Positions 24,870-33,714 of a stretch of DNA of 64,000 nt are shown piece by piece (positions within the stretch are counted from its first letter, which is position 1; each line of letters opens with the position of its first letter). A program made the translations under genes and the position numbers. The notes beneath the pieces are model-generated. The model was given only the letters and a program-made list of their open reading frames with translations, searched no databases and had not been told where the DNA came from. The stretch is from positions 5,879-69,878 of the forward strand of contig DASZOL010000112.1 of assembly GCA_035550795.1 (NCBI GenBank), written 5' to 3'. Origin of the DNA: DASRDR01 sp035550795 (GTDB lineage: Bacteria > Methylomirabilota > Methylomirabilia > Rokubacteriales > DASRDR01).

Positions 24870-25529
24870 GTGACTGTGACGTCCCAGGGACGAGAGCCGG
24901 TGCCGGGTCGCGTGGTCCGGGTGGTCGAGATCCCTGCGCGCCATGGGGCGGCGCTCGAGGTCCCGCGAGGGCACGTCCTGCGGGTCATTGACGTCGAGGG
25001 CCAGCAAGTCGGCGACTTCGTCTGCTTCGCCCGGGACGACCTGGGCGAGCGGTACTCCCCGCAGAACACGGTCCTCTTCAACCGCACCATCTATCCCAAG
25101 GTCGGCGCGACGCTCGTCTCGGACCGGGGCCGGCCGATGATGCGTCTCCTGGCCGATACGGTGGGCGTGCACGACCTCATCTGCGGGTCCTGCAGCGAGG
25201 GCTACTACCGGAACCGTCTGGACTACACGGGGCCGCACCGGAGCTGCCGGTCGAACCTGGCCGAGGCGCTGGCCCCGTGGGGCATCGCGCTCGACGACGT
25301 GCCGTTCTCGTTCAACGTCTTCATGCAGTGGCCGGTCCAGCCCGACGGCTCGGTCCGCCCCATGGCGGCGCCCTCGCAGGCGGGTGACTACGTCGACCTG
25401 CTGGCCGAGATGGACGTGGTCGCGGCCAACTCCGCCTGTCCGTCGGACATCACTCCGACCAACGCCCATCGCCCGACGCCCATGCGATTCGTGCTGTACG
25501 ATCCGGGCGCGGCCGCCACCTCGCGCTGA
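24870..25529 (+). CDS. DUF1989 (urea-carboxylase-associated family) protein
   Basis: The protein has about 219 residues. Diagnostic blocks are HVLRVIDVEGQQVGDFVCF, YSPQNTVLFNRTIYPKVG, DLICGSCSEGYY, CRSNLAEAL and FNVFMQWPV, matching the DUF1989 family, whose members neighbour urea carboxylase or aminomethyl-transfer genes elsewhere. The conserved Cys and His suggest a metal or cofactor site. GTG at 24870 follows a GGGGAGA site, and an in-frame ATG at 24843 is the alternative. It ends 6 bp before the sigma54 regulator gene and is probably co-transcribed with it. Confidence 0.85.
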   Translation: MTVTSQGREPVPGRVVRVVEIPARHGAALEVPRGHVLRVIDVEGQQVGDFVCFARDDLGERYSPQNTVLFNRTIYPKVGATLVSDRGRPMMRLLADTVGVHDLICGSCSEGYYRNRLDYTGPHRSCRSNLAEALAPWGIALDDVPFSFNVFMQWPVQPDGSVRPMAAPSQAGDYVDLLAEMDVVAANSACPSDITPTNAHRPTPMRFVLYDPGAAATSR

Positions 25530-25535
25530 GAGCGA

Positions 25536-26969
<1,434 letters not shown>

Positions 26970-26980
26970 ACAGTGCAGGG

Positions 26981-26998
26981 TGCACAGTGTAGTGTGCA
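26981..26998. promoter_or_regulatory. Upstream activator dyad 2 (TGCAC-N8-GTGCA)
   Basis: TGCACAGTGTAGTGTGCA has the same arms and spacer length as dyad 1. The two centres are 21 bp apart, two helical turns, so two regulator dimers would sit on the same face of the DNA, as in known NtrC enhancers. Confidence 0.7.
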
Positions 26999-27064
26999 TC
27001 GTGCTGTAAAGAGTTGATTCCGTAGCGCCGATCGGGCTCGCCTGAAACCCGATCCGCGCGGAGG

Positions 27065-27082
27065 TGCACAGGAAACAGTGCA
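27065..27082. promoter_or_regulatory. Upstream activator dyad 3 (TGCAC-N8-GTGCA)
   Basis: TGCACAGGAAACAGTGCA is the strongest of the three dyads. Its symmetry extends to AGGTGCAC/GTGCACCT (27062-27085). Its centre is 84 bp (eight turns) from dyad 2 and about 100 bp upstream of the -24 element of the sigma54 promoter, a normal enhancer distance. Confidence 0.72.
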
Positions 27083-27172
27083 CCTGCACTCAAACCGGCC
27101 GCTCCGTCCGGTAACCCAGAATTCCTCGTCCTGGCGGGCATTTCCGATTCCCAGAGCCCCACCTGATCGTCG

Positions 27173-27187
27173 TGGCCTGTCCATTGC
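27173..27187 (+). promoter_or_regulatory. sigma54 (RpoN) promoter of the peptide genes
   Basis: TGGCCTGTCCATTGC matches the -24/-12 consensus TGGCACG-N4-TTGC at TGGC, the G at position 7 and TTGC, with GG and GC separated by exactly 10 bp. Transcription would start near 27199, about 53 nt before the first peptide start codon. The NtrC-family gene and three activator dyads upstream support the call. Confidence 0.75.
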
Positions 27188-27251
27188 TCTCCATCACGCC
27201 CGACACCCACGAACGCGCTCCGTGACGGGGCGCATTGAGGAGGCCTGCCCA

Positions 27252-27392
27252 ATGACCAAGCTCACTGCGGTTCTGGTGCTCATCGCGTCCTTCCTGCTGG
27301 TGGCCCCGGTGATCGAGTCGGGGACGCCGACCTCGGTGCCGGTCTTCCAGGCGGTGGGCAACGCCTGCGATGGCGGCGGCGGCGGCTGGTAG
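27252..27392 (+). CDS. Small secreted-type peptide precursor, copy 1 (Gly5-Trp C-terminus)
   Basis: This 46-residue protein has a Lys at position 3, a hydrophobic stretch (LTAVLVLIASFLLVAPVI) like a signal or membrane anchor, then a short tail beginning ESGTPTSVPVFQAVGNACD and ending in five Gly and Trp. There is one Cys. GAGGAGG lies 8 bases before the ATG. It follows the sigma54 promoter and is the first gene of the transcript. I recognise no family. The secreted leader plus a Gly-rich, Cys- and Trp-bearing tail fits a signal peptide, a modified-peptide precursor or a small membrane peptide. Nothing in it fits an enzyme. Confidence 0.75.
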   Translation: MTKLTAVLVLIASFLLVAPVIESGTPTSVPVFQAVGNACDGGGGGW

Positions 27393-27605
27393 ATCGCTCG
27401 CTCTACGACGACGGTTCCAATGGGATCAACCTAGTCGGCGCCGAACGGCGCCTCGGGAGGCTATGATGACGAAAGTATGGACCGTGCTGGCGATCGTGGT
27501 GTCCTTCCTGCTGGTGGCCCCGGTGATCGAGTCGGGGACGCCGACCTCGGTGCCGGTCTTCCAGGCGGTGGGCAACGCCTGCGATGGCGGCGGCGGCGGC
27601 TGGTA
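27287..27605 (+). repeat. 105-bp perfect direct repeat within the two peptide genes
   Basis: Bases 27287-27391 and 27501-27605 (offset 214) are identical, covering codons 13-46 of each peptide plus the first two stop bases. The first 12 codons differ at about 15 of 36 positions, and the spacer between the genes shows no match. The abrupt edge suggests recent gene conversion or a recent partial duplication. The identical synonymous sites argue against amino acid selection alone. A (GGC)5 tract encodes the five glycines. Confidence 0.95.
27437..27452 (+). promoter_or_regulatory. Hairpin just before the second peptide ribosome site
   Basis: GGCGCC-gaac-GGCGCC forms a perfect six-pair stem ending 2 nt before the GGGAGG ribosome site at 27455-27460. 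It could stabilise the upstream message end or modulate translation of copy 2. Confidence 0.4.
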
Positions 27606-27606
27606 A
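27466..27606 (+). CDS. Small secreted-type peptide precursor, copy 2 (Gly5-Trp C-terminus)
   Basis: This is a 46-residue paralogue of copy 1. The N-terminal 12 residues differ (MTKVWTVLAIVV) but keep Lys3 and hydrophobicity, while residues 13-46 are identical. Of the two adjacent ATG codons (27463 and 27466), the second is preferred. It gives the same length as copy 1 and better spacing from GGGAGG. The gene ends 17 bp before the solute receptor start, so peptide and receptor share a transcript. Divergence confined to the leader implies that the tail is the functional product. Confidence 0.75.
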   Translation: MTKVWTVLAIVVSFLLVAPVIESGTPTSVPVFQAVGNACDGGGGGW

Positions 27607-27623
27607 CGGCCCCGCCGTACCCG

Positions 27624-29264
27624 ATGCGTCCGGCCAGGACGCGACATCGCTCGCGCAGTCGATGGCGGGTCTGGTGTCTGGTCCTGGGGGCGCTCTGGCC
27701 CTCCCTGGGTCTCGGGCCGGCATCGGCCGAGGCCCAGGAACGCGGGGCAGCCCCGCCGGACGGCGTCTATCGTCGGCCCCTTGGCCACGACCCGGCGACG
27801 CTCGACCCGGCTCGGCTCCGGGACATCTACAGCCTCGCGGTCGGGCAGCAGCTGTTCGACGGCCTCGTCCAGTTCGACCAGACCCTCAGCATCACGCCGG
27901 CCCTTGCCCAGTTCTGGATCGCGTCGCGCGACGGGCTGGTCTGGACGTTCACGCTCCGGAAGGGAGTCAAGTTCCACCACGGCCGGGAGGTGACGTCCGA
28001 CGACGTCATCTACTCCTTCACCCGGCTCCTGGATCCCCAGCTGCGCTCCGGCGGGGCCGATCTGTTCATGACCATTCGGGGAGCAGCGGAGTTCCGTGAG
28101 GGGCGCTCGAAGCAGGTGACTGGCCTCGCCGCGCCCGATCGGTACACCGTGCGTGTGACCCTCACCGAGGCTCCCGTGCCCTTCGTGTCCATACTGGCGG
28201 TGGGCCAGGCGAAGATCGTGCCGCGCGAGCTGGTGGAGGCGCAAGGCGAGGCGTTCGGGGCCCAGCCCGTGGGCACGGGGCCGTTCCGCTTCGTGCGGTG
28301 GGAGCGCGGGAAGGAGATCGTGCTGGCGGCCAACTCGGACTACTTCGATGGGCCCCCGAAGCTCGCCCGCCTCGTCTACCGCATCTTCCCCGGGGAGCGG
28401 CTCGACCGGGTGTTCGCCGAGTTCCAGGCGGGAGGTCTCGAGGACACGCCGATCCCCTCCAAGGACTACCGCCAGATCATCACCAGCCCGGCCCGCCAGT
28501 ACGTTCGGCGGCCGATGTTCAACCTTCGCCACTACGGCCTCAATACCCGCATGAAGCCGCTCGACGACCGACGGGTGCGTCAGGCTCTCGTGTACGCCAT
28601 CGATCGGGAGGCGATCGTCTCGGACGTCTGGCTCGGCCGCTACGCCCTTGCGCGGGGCGTGCTGCCGCCGGGCACGCTCGGCTTCAATCCCAAGCTCAGG
28701 GGCTATCCGTACGACCCCGCCCGAGCCCGCGAGCTTCTCGCCCAGGCAGGCTACCCGGGTGGACGCGGCCTGCCCCCGATCGCGATCTGGTCGAGTGTTC
28801 GCTCGGAGGAGATCCTCCGGGAGCACGAGCGGGTCCGCAAGGACCTCGAGGCCGTGGGCATCACGGCCGAGTTCCAGTACAACCCCGACTGGCCGAGCTT
28901 CTCGCGGGCGATGGCCGAGCGGAGGCTCCCCGTCTTCCTCCGGGCTTGGTTCGCCGACGTTCCGCATCCCGACAACTTTCTCGCCAAGCTGTTCCACTCC
29001 GCGAGCCCCTGGAACTACATGGGCTACGGCAATCAGGACGTGGACTCGCTCCTCGATCGGGCGCGGGGCGAGCCGGACATCGCGCGCCGGGTTGAGATCT
29101 ATCGCCGCGCCGAGGAAGTGGTCTTGGACGACGCTCCCGTGATCCCGGTCTGGCACCAGACGTACGAGCGCCTGTTCCAGCCGTACGTCAAGGGCGTCGA
29201 GGTGAGCGGTCTCGGCGACGGGTACATTCCGTTCCGGAAGGTGTGGCTCGAGCGACCGCGCTGA
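27624..29264 (+). CDS. Family-5 (peptide-type) extracytoplasmic solute-binding protein
   Basis: The protein has about 546 residues. The N-terminus is Arg-rich, followed by a hydrophobic signal ending near ASAEAQ. The SBP_bac_5 fold follows: GHDPATLDPA, TFTLRKGVKFHHG, DDVIYSFTRLLDP, VGTGPFRFVRWE, NLRHYGLNTR, DDRRVRQALVYAIDR and a late DAPVIPVWH. No permease or ATPase gene follows. The next gene is a histidine kinase. It may therefore act as a sensing receptor, perhaps for the peptides encoded just upstream, rather than as a transporter part (inference). The ATG has no clear SD, consistent with coupling to copy 2. Confidence 0.9.
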   Translation: MRPARTRHRSRSRWRVWCLVLGALWPSLGLGPASAEAQERGAAPPDGVYRRPLGHDPATLDPARLRDIYSLAVGQQLFDGLVQFDQTLSITPALAQFWIASRDGLVWTFTLRKGVKFHHGREVTSDDVIYSFTRLLDPQLRSGGADLFMTIRGAAEFREGRSKQVTGLAAPDRYTVRVTLTEAPVPFVSILAVGQAKIVPRELVEAQGEAFGAQPVGTGPFRFVRWERGKEIVLAANSDYFDGPPKLARLVYRIFPGERLDRVFAEFQAGGLEDTPIPSKDYRQIITSPARQYVRRPMFNLRHYGLNTRMKPLDDRRVRQALVYAIDREAIVSDVWLGRYALARGVLPPGTLGFNPKLRGYPYDPARARELLAQAGYPGGRGLPPIAIWSSVRSEEILREHERVRKDLEAVGITAEFQYNPDWPSFSRAMAERRLPVFLRAWFADVPHPDNFLAKLFHSASPWNYMGYGNQDVDSLLDRARGEPDIARRVEIYRRAEEVVLDDAPVIPVWHQTYERLFQPYVKGVEVSGLGDGYIPFRKVWLERPR

Positions 29265-29276
29265 TTGGACCTGCGG

Positions 29277-31193
29277 ATGGCCCACCCGGTCTTCGTCTCG
29301 CTCCGCACGAAGCTCCTCACCGGCACGATCCTGATCGTCGCCGTGCTCATGGCAGCCGTGACGGTCGTCGTCGAGCATCGGCAGCGGACGACCATCATCG
29401 AGGAGGTGCACCGGCGCGGGACGGCGCTGGCCGAAGGTCTGGCCGCTGTGTCGGCCGGCGCGCTCCTCCTGTACAACTACACGGCCCTCGAGCAGAACGC
29501 CGTGCGCTTCGACCGCGAGGCCGACGTGGCCTACGTGGTGATCCTGGATCGGCTCGGCCAGGTCGTGGCGCACAGTCGCGCCCCCGGGTCCATGGGGGAG
29601 ACGCTCTCGGATGCGGTGTCGCTCCGCGCTCTCGCGGCCGCCCCCGTGCTCCAGGAGACGTCCGGCCCCTACGGGGAGGCTCTCTACGACATCGCCGTCC
29701 CGATCCTGGTCGAGGGCGACCGCTGGGGTACCGTGCGCATCGGACTGTCTCGCCGGCGGATGGACGAGGAGATCGCGGGGACCCGGAGGGAGCTGGCCGC
29801 GCTGGCCATCATCGCTCTCGTGCTGGGAGGTCTGGCGACCGCGATGGTTGCCCGGCGCTTCACCCAGCCGGTCCGCCAGCTCGCCGACGGCGTCGCCGCG
29901 ATCGCACGCGGCGAGCTGGAGCAGCGCATCGAGCCCCGCCGCTCCGACGAGCTCGGCCGGCTGGCCCTGGCGTTCAACGAGATGGCCGCCCAGCTCCGGC
30001 AGCAGCGAGCGGACCTCGAGGCGGCCGACACCGCGCTGCGCCAGCGCTTCTCGGAGCTGTCCGATCTGAAGAGCTACACCGACCACATCCTCCGATCCTT
30101 CCCGAGCGGGCTCGTCACCCTCGACCTTGACGGCCGCGTGGTCACCGTGAACCTCGCGGCGGAGACGCTGACCGGGTGCCGCGCGACGGAGCTGGCCGGC
30201 AGGCCTGCCGACGAGGCCTTCCACCATCTTCCGGAGCTCCGGGACCTGCTCCTCGAGACGCTCCGGACCCGGGTGGGCGTGCCGCCCGTCTCGCTCCTAC
30301 TCGCCCGGAGCGACGGGCGGTCGGTGTCGGTGGAGTTGGCCACGACGCCCCTCCGCGGGGCGGAAGGGCAGGCCTTCGGCGTGGTGGCGGTCCTCCGCGA
30401 CCTGACCCCTGTCCGGCAACTGGAGGAGCAGCTGCGTCGCTCCGATCGCCTCGCGGCGCTCGGTACGCTGGCGGCCGGACTAGCCCACGAGATCAAGAAC
30501 CCGCTCACGTCCATCATGACGTTCAGCCGCCACGTGACCCGGCGGTTCGACGACGAGCGGTTCCGGCAGCGGTTCCAGAGTGTCGTCCCCCGTGAGCTCG
30601 AGCGGATCAACGCGATCGTCGACGGGCTCCTCCGGCTGGCCCGGCCCGCCCGCCTCGTGCTCGCCCCGGTCCACTTGCCGCCGCTCATCGACCAGGCCCT
30701 CGAGCTCTACGCGTCGCAGATGGAGGCCCGGCGGATCCGCGGGCAGCGTGAATGGCCGGTCGGCGTCCCGCCCATCCCGGGCGACGGCGAGCAGCTGTAT
30801 CAGGCGATCCTCAACCTCCTCGCCAACGCCATCGACGCCATGGAGGAGGAGGGTGGCACGCTCACCGTCCGACTGGGCACGCCTCCGGAGGGCGCGGGCC
30901 GCGGCGCCGTGCTCCCCGACCGGCTGCTGCTGGAGGTTGAGGACACCGGAAGCGGTATCAAGCCGGAGGAGACGCCGGACGTCTTCAATCCATTCTTCAC
31001 CACGAAGTCCGGCGGCACGGGGCTCGGGCTTGCGATCGCCCACAAGATCATCGAGGACCACGGCGGCACGGTGACGTTCCGGAGCACCCCGGGACAGGGG
31101 ACCGTCTTCACGGTGGCGCTCCCGCTCCGCGCCGGCCGCCGCGCTGACCGGCCCGAATCCGAACAGTGGCGCCTCGGAAACCAGATCCCGTGA
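29277..31193 (+). CDS. Membrane-bound PAS sensor histidine kinase (NtrB-like)
   Basis: The 638-residue protein has membrane helix 1 at about 11-32, an extracytoplasmic sensor region at about 33-170, membrane helix 2 at about 173-195, HAMP at about 196-248, and PAS at about 265-375. The HisKA domain has phosphoacceptor His404 (LAHEIKNPL), and the ATPase has N-box NLLANAID, DTGSGI and GGTGLGLA. The type suits phosphorylation of the NtrC-family regulator encoded at 25536. It starts 12 bp after the receptor gene. A TTG at 29265 is an alternative start. The extracytoplasmic region could sense the liganded receptor or the peptides directly. Confidence 0.93.
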   Translation: MAHPVFVSLRTKLLTGTILIVAVLMAAVTVVVEHRQRTTIIEEVHRRGTALAEGLAAVSAGALLLYNYTALEQNAVRFDREADVAYVVILDRLGQVVAHSRAPGSMGETLSDAVSLRALAAAPVLQETSGPYGEALYDIAVPILVEGDRWGTVRIGLSRRRMDEEIAGTRRELAALAIIALVLGGLATAMVARRFTQPVRQLADGVAAIARGELEQRIEPRRSDELGRLALAFNEMAAQLRQQRADLEAADTALRQRFSELSDLKSYTDHILRSFPSGLVTLDLDGRVVTVNLAAETLTGCRATELAGRPADEAFHHLPELRDLLLETLRTRVGVPPVSLLLARSDGRSVSVELATTPLRGAEGQAFGVVAVLRDLTPVRQLEEQLRRSDRLAALGTLAAGLAHEIKNPLTSIMTFSRHVTRRFDDERFRQRFQSVVPRELERINAIVDGLLRLARPARLVLAPVHLPPLIDQALELYASQMEARRIRGQREWPVGVPPIPGDGEQLYQAILNLLANAIDAMEEEGGTLTVRLGTPPEGAGRGAVLPDRLLLEVEDTGSGIKPEETPDVFNPFFTTKSGGTGLGLAIAHKIIEDHGGTVTFRSTPGQGTVFTVALPLRAGRRADRPESEQWRLGNQIP

Positions 31194-31236
31194 GCGCTCC
31201 CATCGGTCCCACGCACCCGGGCCCGATCCCGAGCAG

Positions 31237-31656
31237 GTGACGCGGCGCGACGCGCGGGCGCTCCTCGTCGAGGACGAGCCGGTGGTTGGCGAGCTCCTGG
31301 CGGAGTTCCTCGCGCTCGAGGGTTACGCCGTCGACCGGGCGATGAACGGGCGCGAGGCGCTCGATCTCGCTCGCCGCCGTTCCTATGCGTTGATCGTCAG
31401 CGACGTGCGGATGCCGGACGTGGACGGACCCACGCTCTACTACGAGCTGCGGAGGGCGAACCCGGAGCTGGCGCGGCGCATGGTGTTCGTCACGGGGGAC
31501 GTCATGAGCGCCGAGACGCGCCGGTTTCTCGACGAGACGTCCCTTCGCTACCTGGAGAAGCCGTTTACCATCAGCGAGTTCCAGGCCGTGGTCCAGGGGG
31601 TGCCGGGAGAGCCGCCGCCCGCCGCGCCCGGGCCTCCCGGTCCCCAATGGCCGTGA
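31237..31656 (+). CDS. Single-domain response regulator (CheY-like receiver)
   Basis: The 139-residue protein is only a receiver domain. It has the acidic pair in LLVEDEPVV, phosphoacceptor Asp56 (IVSDVRMPDVDG), the Thr in FVTGD and the Lys in YLEKPF. A Pro-rich tail of about 20 residues follows and no output domain is present. It starts at a GTG 43 bp after the kinase gene. It may act as a phosphate sink or relay between the kinase and the NtrC-family regulator. The gene converges with ettA. Confidence 0.9.
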   Translation: MTRRDARALLVEDEPVVGELLAEFLALEGYAVDRAMNGREALDLARRRSYALIVSDVRMPDVDGPTLYYELRRANPELARRMVFVTGDVMSAETRRFLDETSLRYLEKPFTISEFQAVVQGVPGEPPPAAPGPPGPQWP

Positions 31657-31682
31657 GGGCGACGCGGCGCGCCCTGCTCGGC

Positions 31683-33356
31683 CTACTTGAGCCGCTTGTA
31701 ACGCAGGCGGTGAGGCCGGTCGGCCTCGGCCCCGAGACGCTTCTTCCGGTCCGCCTCGTAGTCGGCGTAGCTCCCCTCGGACCAGAGGACGTGACCCTCG
31801 TCCTCGAAGGCGAGGATGTGGGTCGCGATGCGGTCGAGGAACCACCGGTCGTGGCTGATCACGGCCACGCACCCGGCGAAGGCCAGCAGCGCTTCCTCGA
31901 GGGCGCGGAGCGTGTCGACGTCGAGATCGTTCGTAGGCTCGTCCAGCAGGAGGAGGTTGCCCCCGCGCTTGAGGAGCTTCGCCAGGTGCACGCGATTGCG
32001 CTCGCCACCGGAAAGATCGGCGACCCGCTTCTGCTGGTCGGCGCCCTTCAGGTTGAAGGAGGCGACGTAGCTCCGGGAGTTGACCTGACGCTTTCCCAGC
32101 GTCAGCATGTCGGCCCTCTCCGAGATCTCCTCCCACACCGATTTCTTCCCGTCGAGCGCGTCGCGGGTCTGGTTCACGTAGGCGGGCACGACGGTCTCGC
32201 CGACCCGGATGGTGCCGCGGTCGGGCTTCTCCTCCCCCACGATCATCCGGAAGAGCGTGGTCTTGCCGGCGCCGTTGGGCCCGACGACTCCGACGATCGC
32301 CCCGCGGGGGATCGTGAACGAGAGATCGTCGATCAGCACGCGGTCGCCGTACCCCTTCGTCAGGTGGTCAGCGCTGACTACGACGTCCCCGAGCCGGGGC
32401 CCGGGCGGGATGACGATCTCGATGTCGTCGGTGCGGCGCTCGACCTCCTGCTGGAGGAGCGCCTCGTACGCGGTGACGCGGGCCTTGCTCTTCGCCTGGC
32501 GCGCGCGCGGCGTCATCCGGATCCACTCTAGCTCCCGCTCGAGTGTCCGCTGGCGAGCGGCCTCCGACCTCTCCTCGCGCGCGAGCCGCTCCTGCTTCTG
32601 CTCGAGCCAGGAGGAGTAGTTTCCCTGCCAGGGGATGCCGTAGCCGCGGTCGAGCTCCAGGATCCACCCCGCCACGTTATCGAGGAAGTAACGGTCGTGC
32701 GTCACGGCCACCACGGTGCCGGGATACTCGTGCAGGAACCGCTCCAGCCAGGCCACGGACTCGGCGTCGAGGTGGTTCGTGGGCTCGTCGAGGAGCAGCA
32801 TGTCCGGCCGCTCGAGGAGAAGCCGGCAGAGCGCGACGCGGCGGGCCTCTCCGCCCGACAGCGTCCCGACGTCCTGGTCGCCCGGGGGAACCCGGAGCGC
32901 GTCCATCGCCATCTCGACCGTCCGGTCCAGCTCCCAGCCGCCGCCGGCCTCGATGGCGTCCTGGAGGCGGGCCTGCTCGGCGAGCAGCTTCTCCATGTCG
33001 GCGTCCGACATCGGGTCGGCGAAGCGCGCGCTCACCGCCTCGAAGCGGCGAAGGAGGTCCCGCGTCGTCGACACGCCCTCCTCGATGTTACCGAGGACGG
33101 TCTTGGCCGGATCGAGACGCGGCTCCTGGGGCAGGTAGCCGATGCGGGTCCCCTCGAACGGGCGCGCCTCGCCGAGGAAGTCCTGGTCGATGCCGGCCAT
33201 GATGCGGAGGAGCGTCGACTTCCCGGCACCGTTGGCGCCGAGCACCCCGATCTTGGCGCCCGGGAAGAACGCGAGGTTGATGCCGCGGAGGATCTCGCGC
33301 TTCGGCGGCACCACCTTCCGGAGGTCGCGCATGGTGAAGATGTACTGGGGCGGCAT
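31683..33356 (-). CDS. ettA: Energy-dependent translational throttle protein EttA (ABC-F)
   Basis: The 557-residue protein has two ABC ATPase domains in tandem without membrane helices. Walker A sites are GANGAGKS and GPNGAGKT, signatures LSGGEARR and LSGGERNR, and Walker B sites LLLDEPTNHLD and LLLDEPTNDLD. Between them are the arm and the Arg/Lys-rich linker (IRMTPRARQAKSKAR). The opening YIFTMRDLRKVVPPKREIL and the length match EttA, which binds the ribosomal E site and gates the first elongation steps by ATP/ADP ratio. It appears monocistronic and converges with the response regulator gene. Confidence 0.95.
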   Translation of the reverse strand: MPPQYIFTMRDLRKVVPPKREILRGINLAFFPGAKIGVLGANGAGKSTLLRIMAGIDQDFLGEARPFEGTRIGYLPQEPRLDPAKTVLGNIEEGVSTTRDLLRRFEAVSARFADPMSDADMEKLLAEQARLQDAIEAGGGWELDRTVEMAMDALRVPPGDQDVGTLSGGEARRVALCRLLLERPDMLLLDEPTNHLDAESVAWLERFLHEYPGTVVAVTHDRYFLDNVAGWILELDRGYGIPWQGNYSSWLEQKQERLAREERSEAARQRTLERELEWIRMTPRARQAKSKARVTAYEALLQQEVERRTDDIEIVIPPGPRLGDVVVSADHLTKGYGDRVLIDDLSFTIPRGAIVGVVGPNGAGKTTLFRMIVGEEKPDRGTIRVGETVVPAYVNQTRDALDGKKSVWEEISERADMLTLGKRQVNSRSYVASFNLKGADQQKRVADLSGGERNRVHLAKLLKRGGNLLLLDEPTNDLDVDTLRALEEALLAFAGCVAVISHDRWFLDRIATHILAFEDEGHVLWSEGSYADYEADRKKRLGAEADRPHRLRYKRLK

Positions 33357-33419
33357 GGCGTCACGTATGATACACGACGCGACTGGGGTCACGCCCGCCA
33401 GCTGCGCAGAGGGGGACGA

Positions 33420-33708
33420 GTGGCCGATCGCCGCGTGCAGTTCGACTTCGAGATCGAGTTCTCGAACGGAGGCGGGCTTCGCCGCCAGGGTTTCCGGCTC
33501 GACATCGACGCGGACGACATCCCTGAACATCGACGACACGGCCGACCTGCGCCGCCCCGCCCATAGTGTCCTGCTCGGCAGGGAGATCCCGATCGTCGAG
33601 CACCTGCGGGACTCGACCGCTTGCCCGACGCGGGCTTCCGCTTCTTCGCCGTGCCGGTGAAGGTGCGGCTTCGGGACGTTCCCGGTCCGCGCCTTCGCCG
33701 TGGTCTGA
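33420..33708 (+). pseudogene. Decayed remnant: small partner protein fused to cyclase C-terminus
   Basis: A GTG with a GAGGGGG ribosome site opens a sensible start (RRVQFDFEIEFSNGGGLRRQ then FRLDIDADDI), but after about 38 codons the meaningful frame shifts. The C-terminal third of a cyclase/kynurenine-formamidase-like protein can then be followed through three frame changes: HSVLLGREIPIVEHL, then DRLPDAGFRFFAVPVKV, then GFGTFPVRAFAVV and stop. The first part resembles a small protein often found before such cyclases. The most likely history is deletion plus frameshifts in a two-gene unit. An intact cyclase gene lies at 35934. Confidence 0.65.
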
Positions 33709-33714
33709 GCAGCC

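Noticed and set aside
27426..30227. Open antisense frame of more than 900 codons
   Set aside because: It mirrors the peptide, receptor and kinase genes. No family motifs are seen, and codon-position GC bias explains it.
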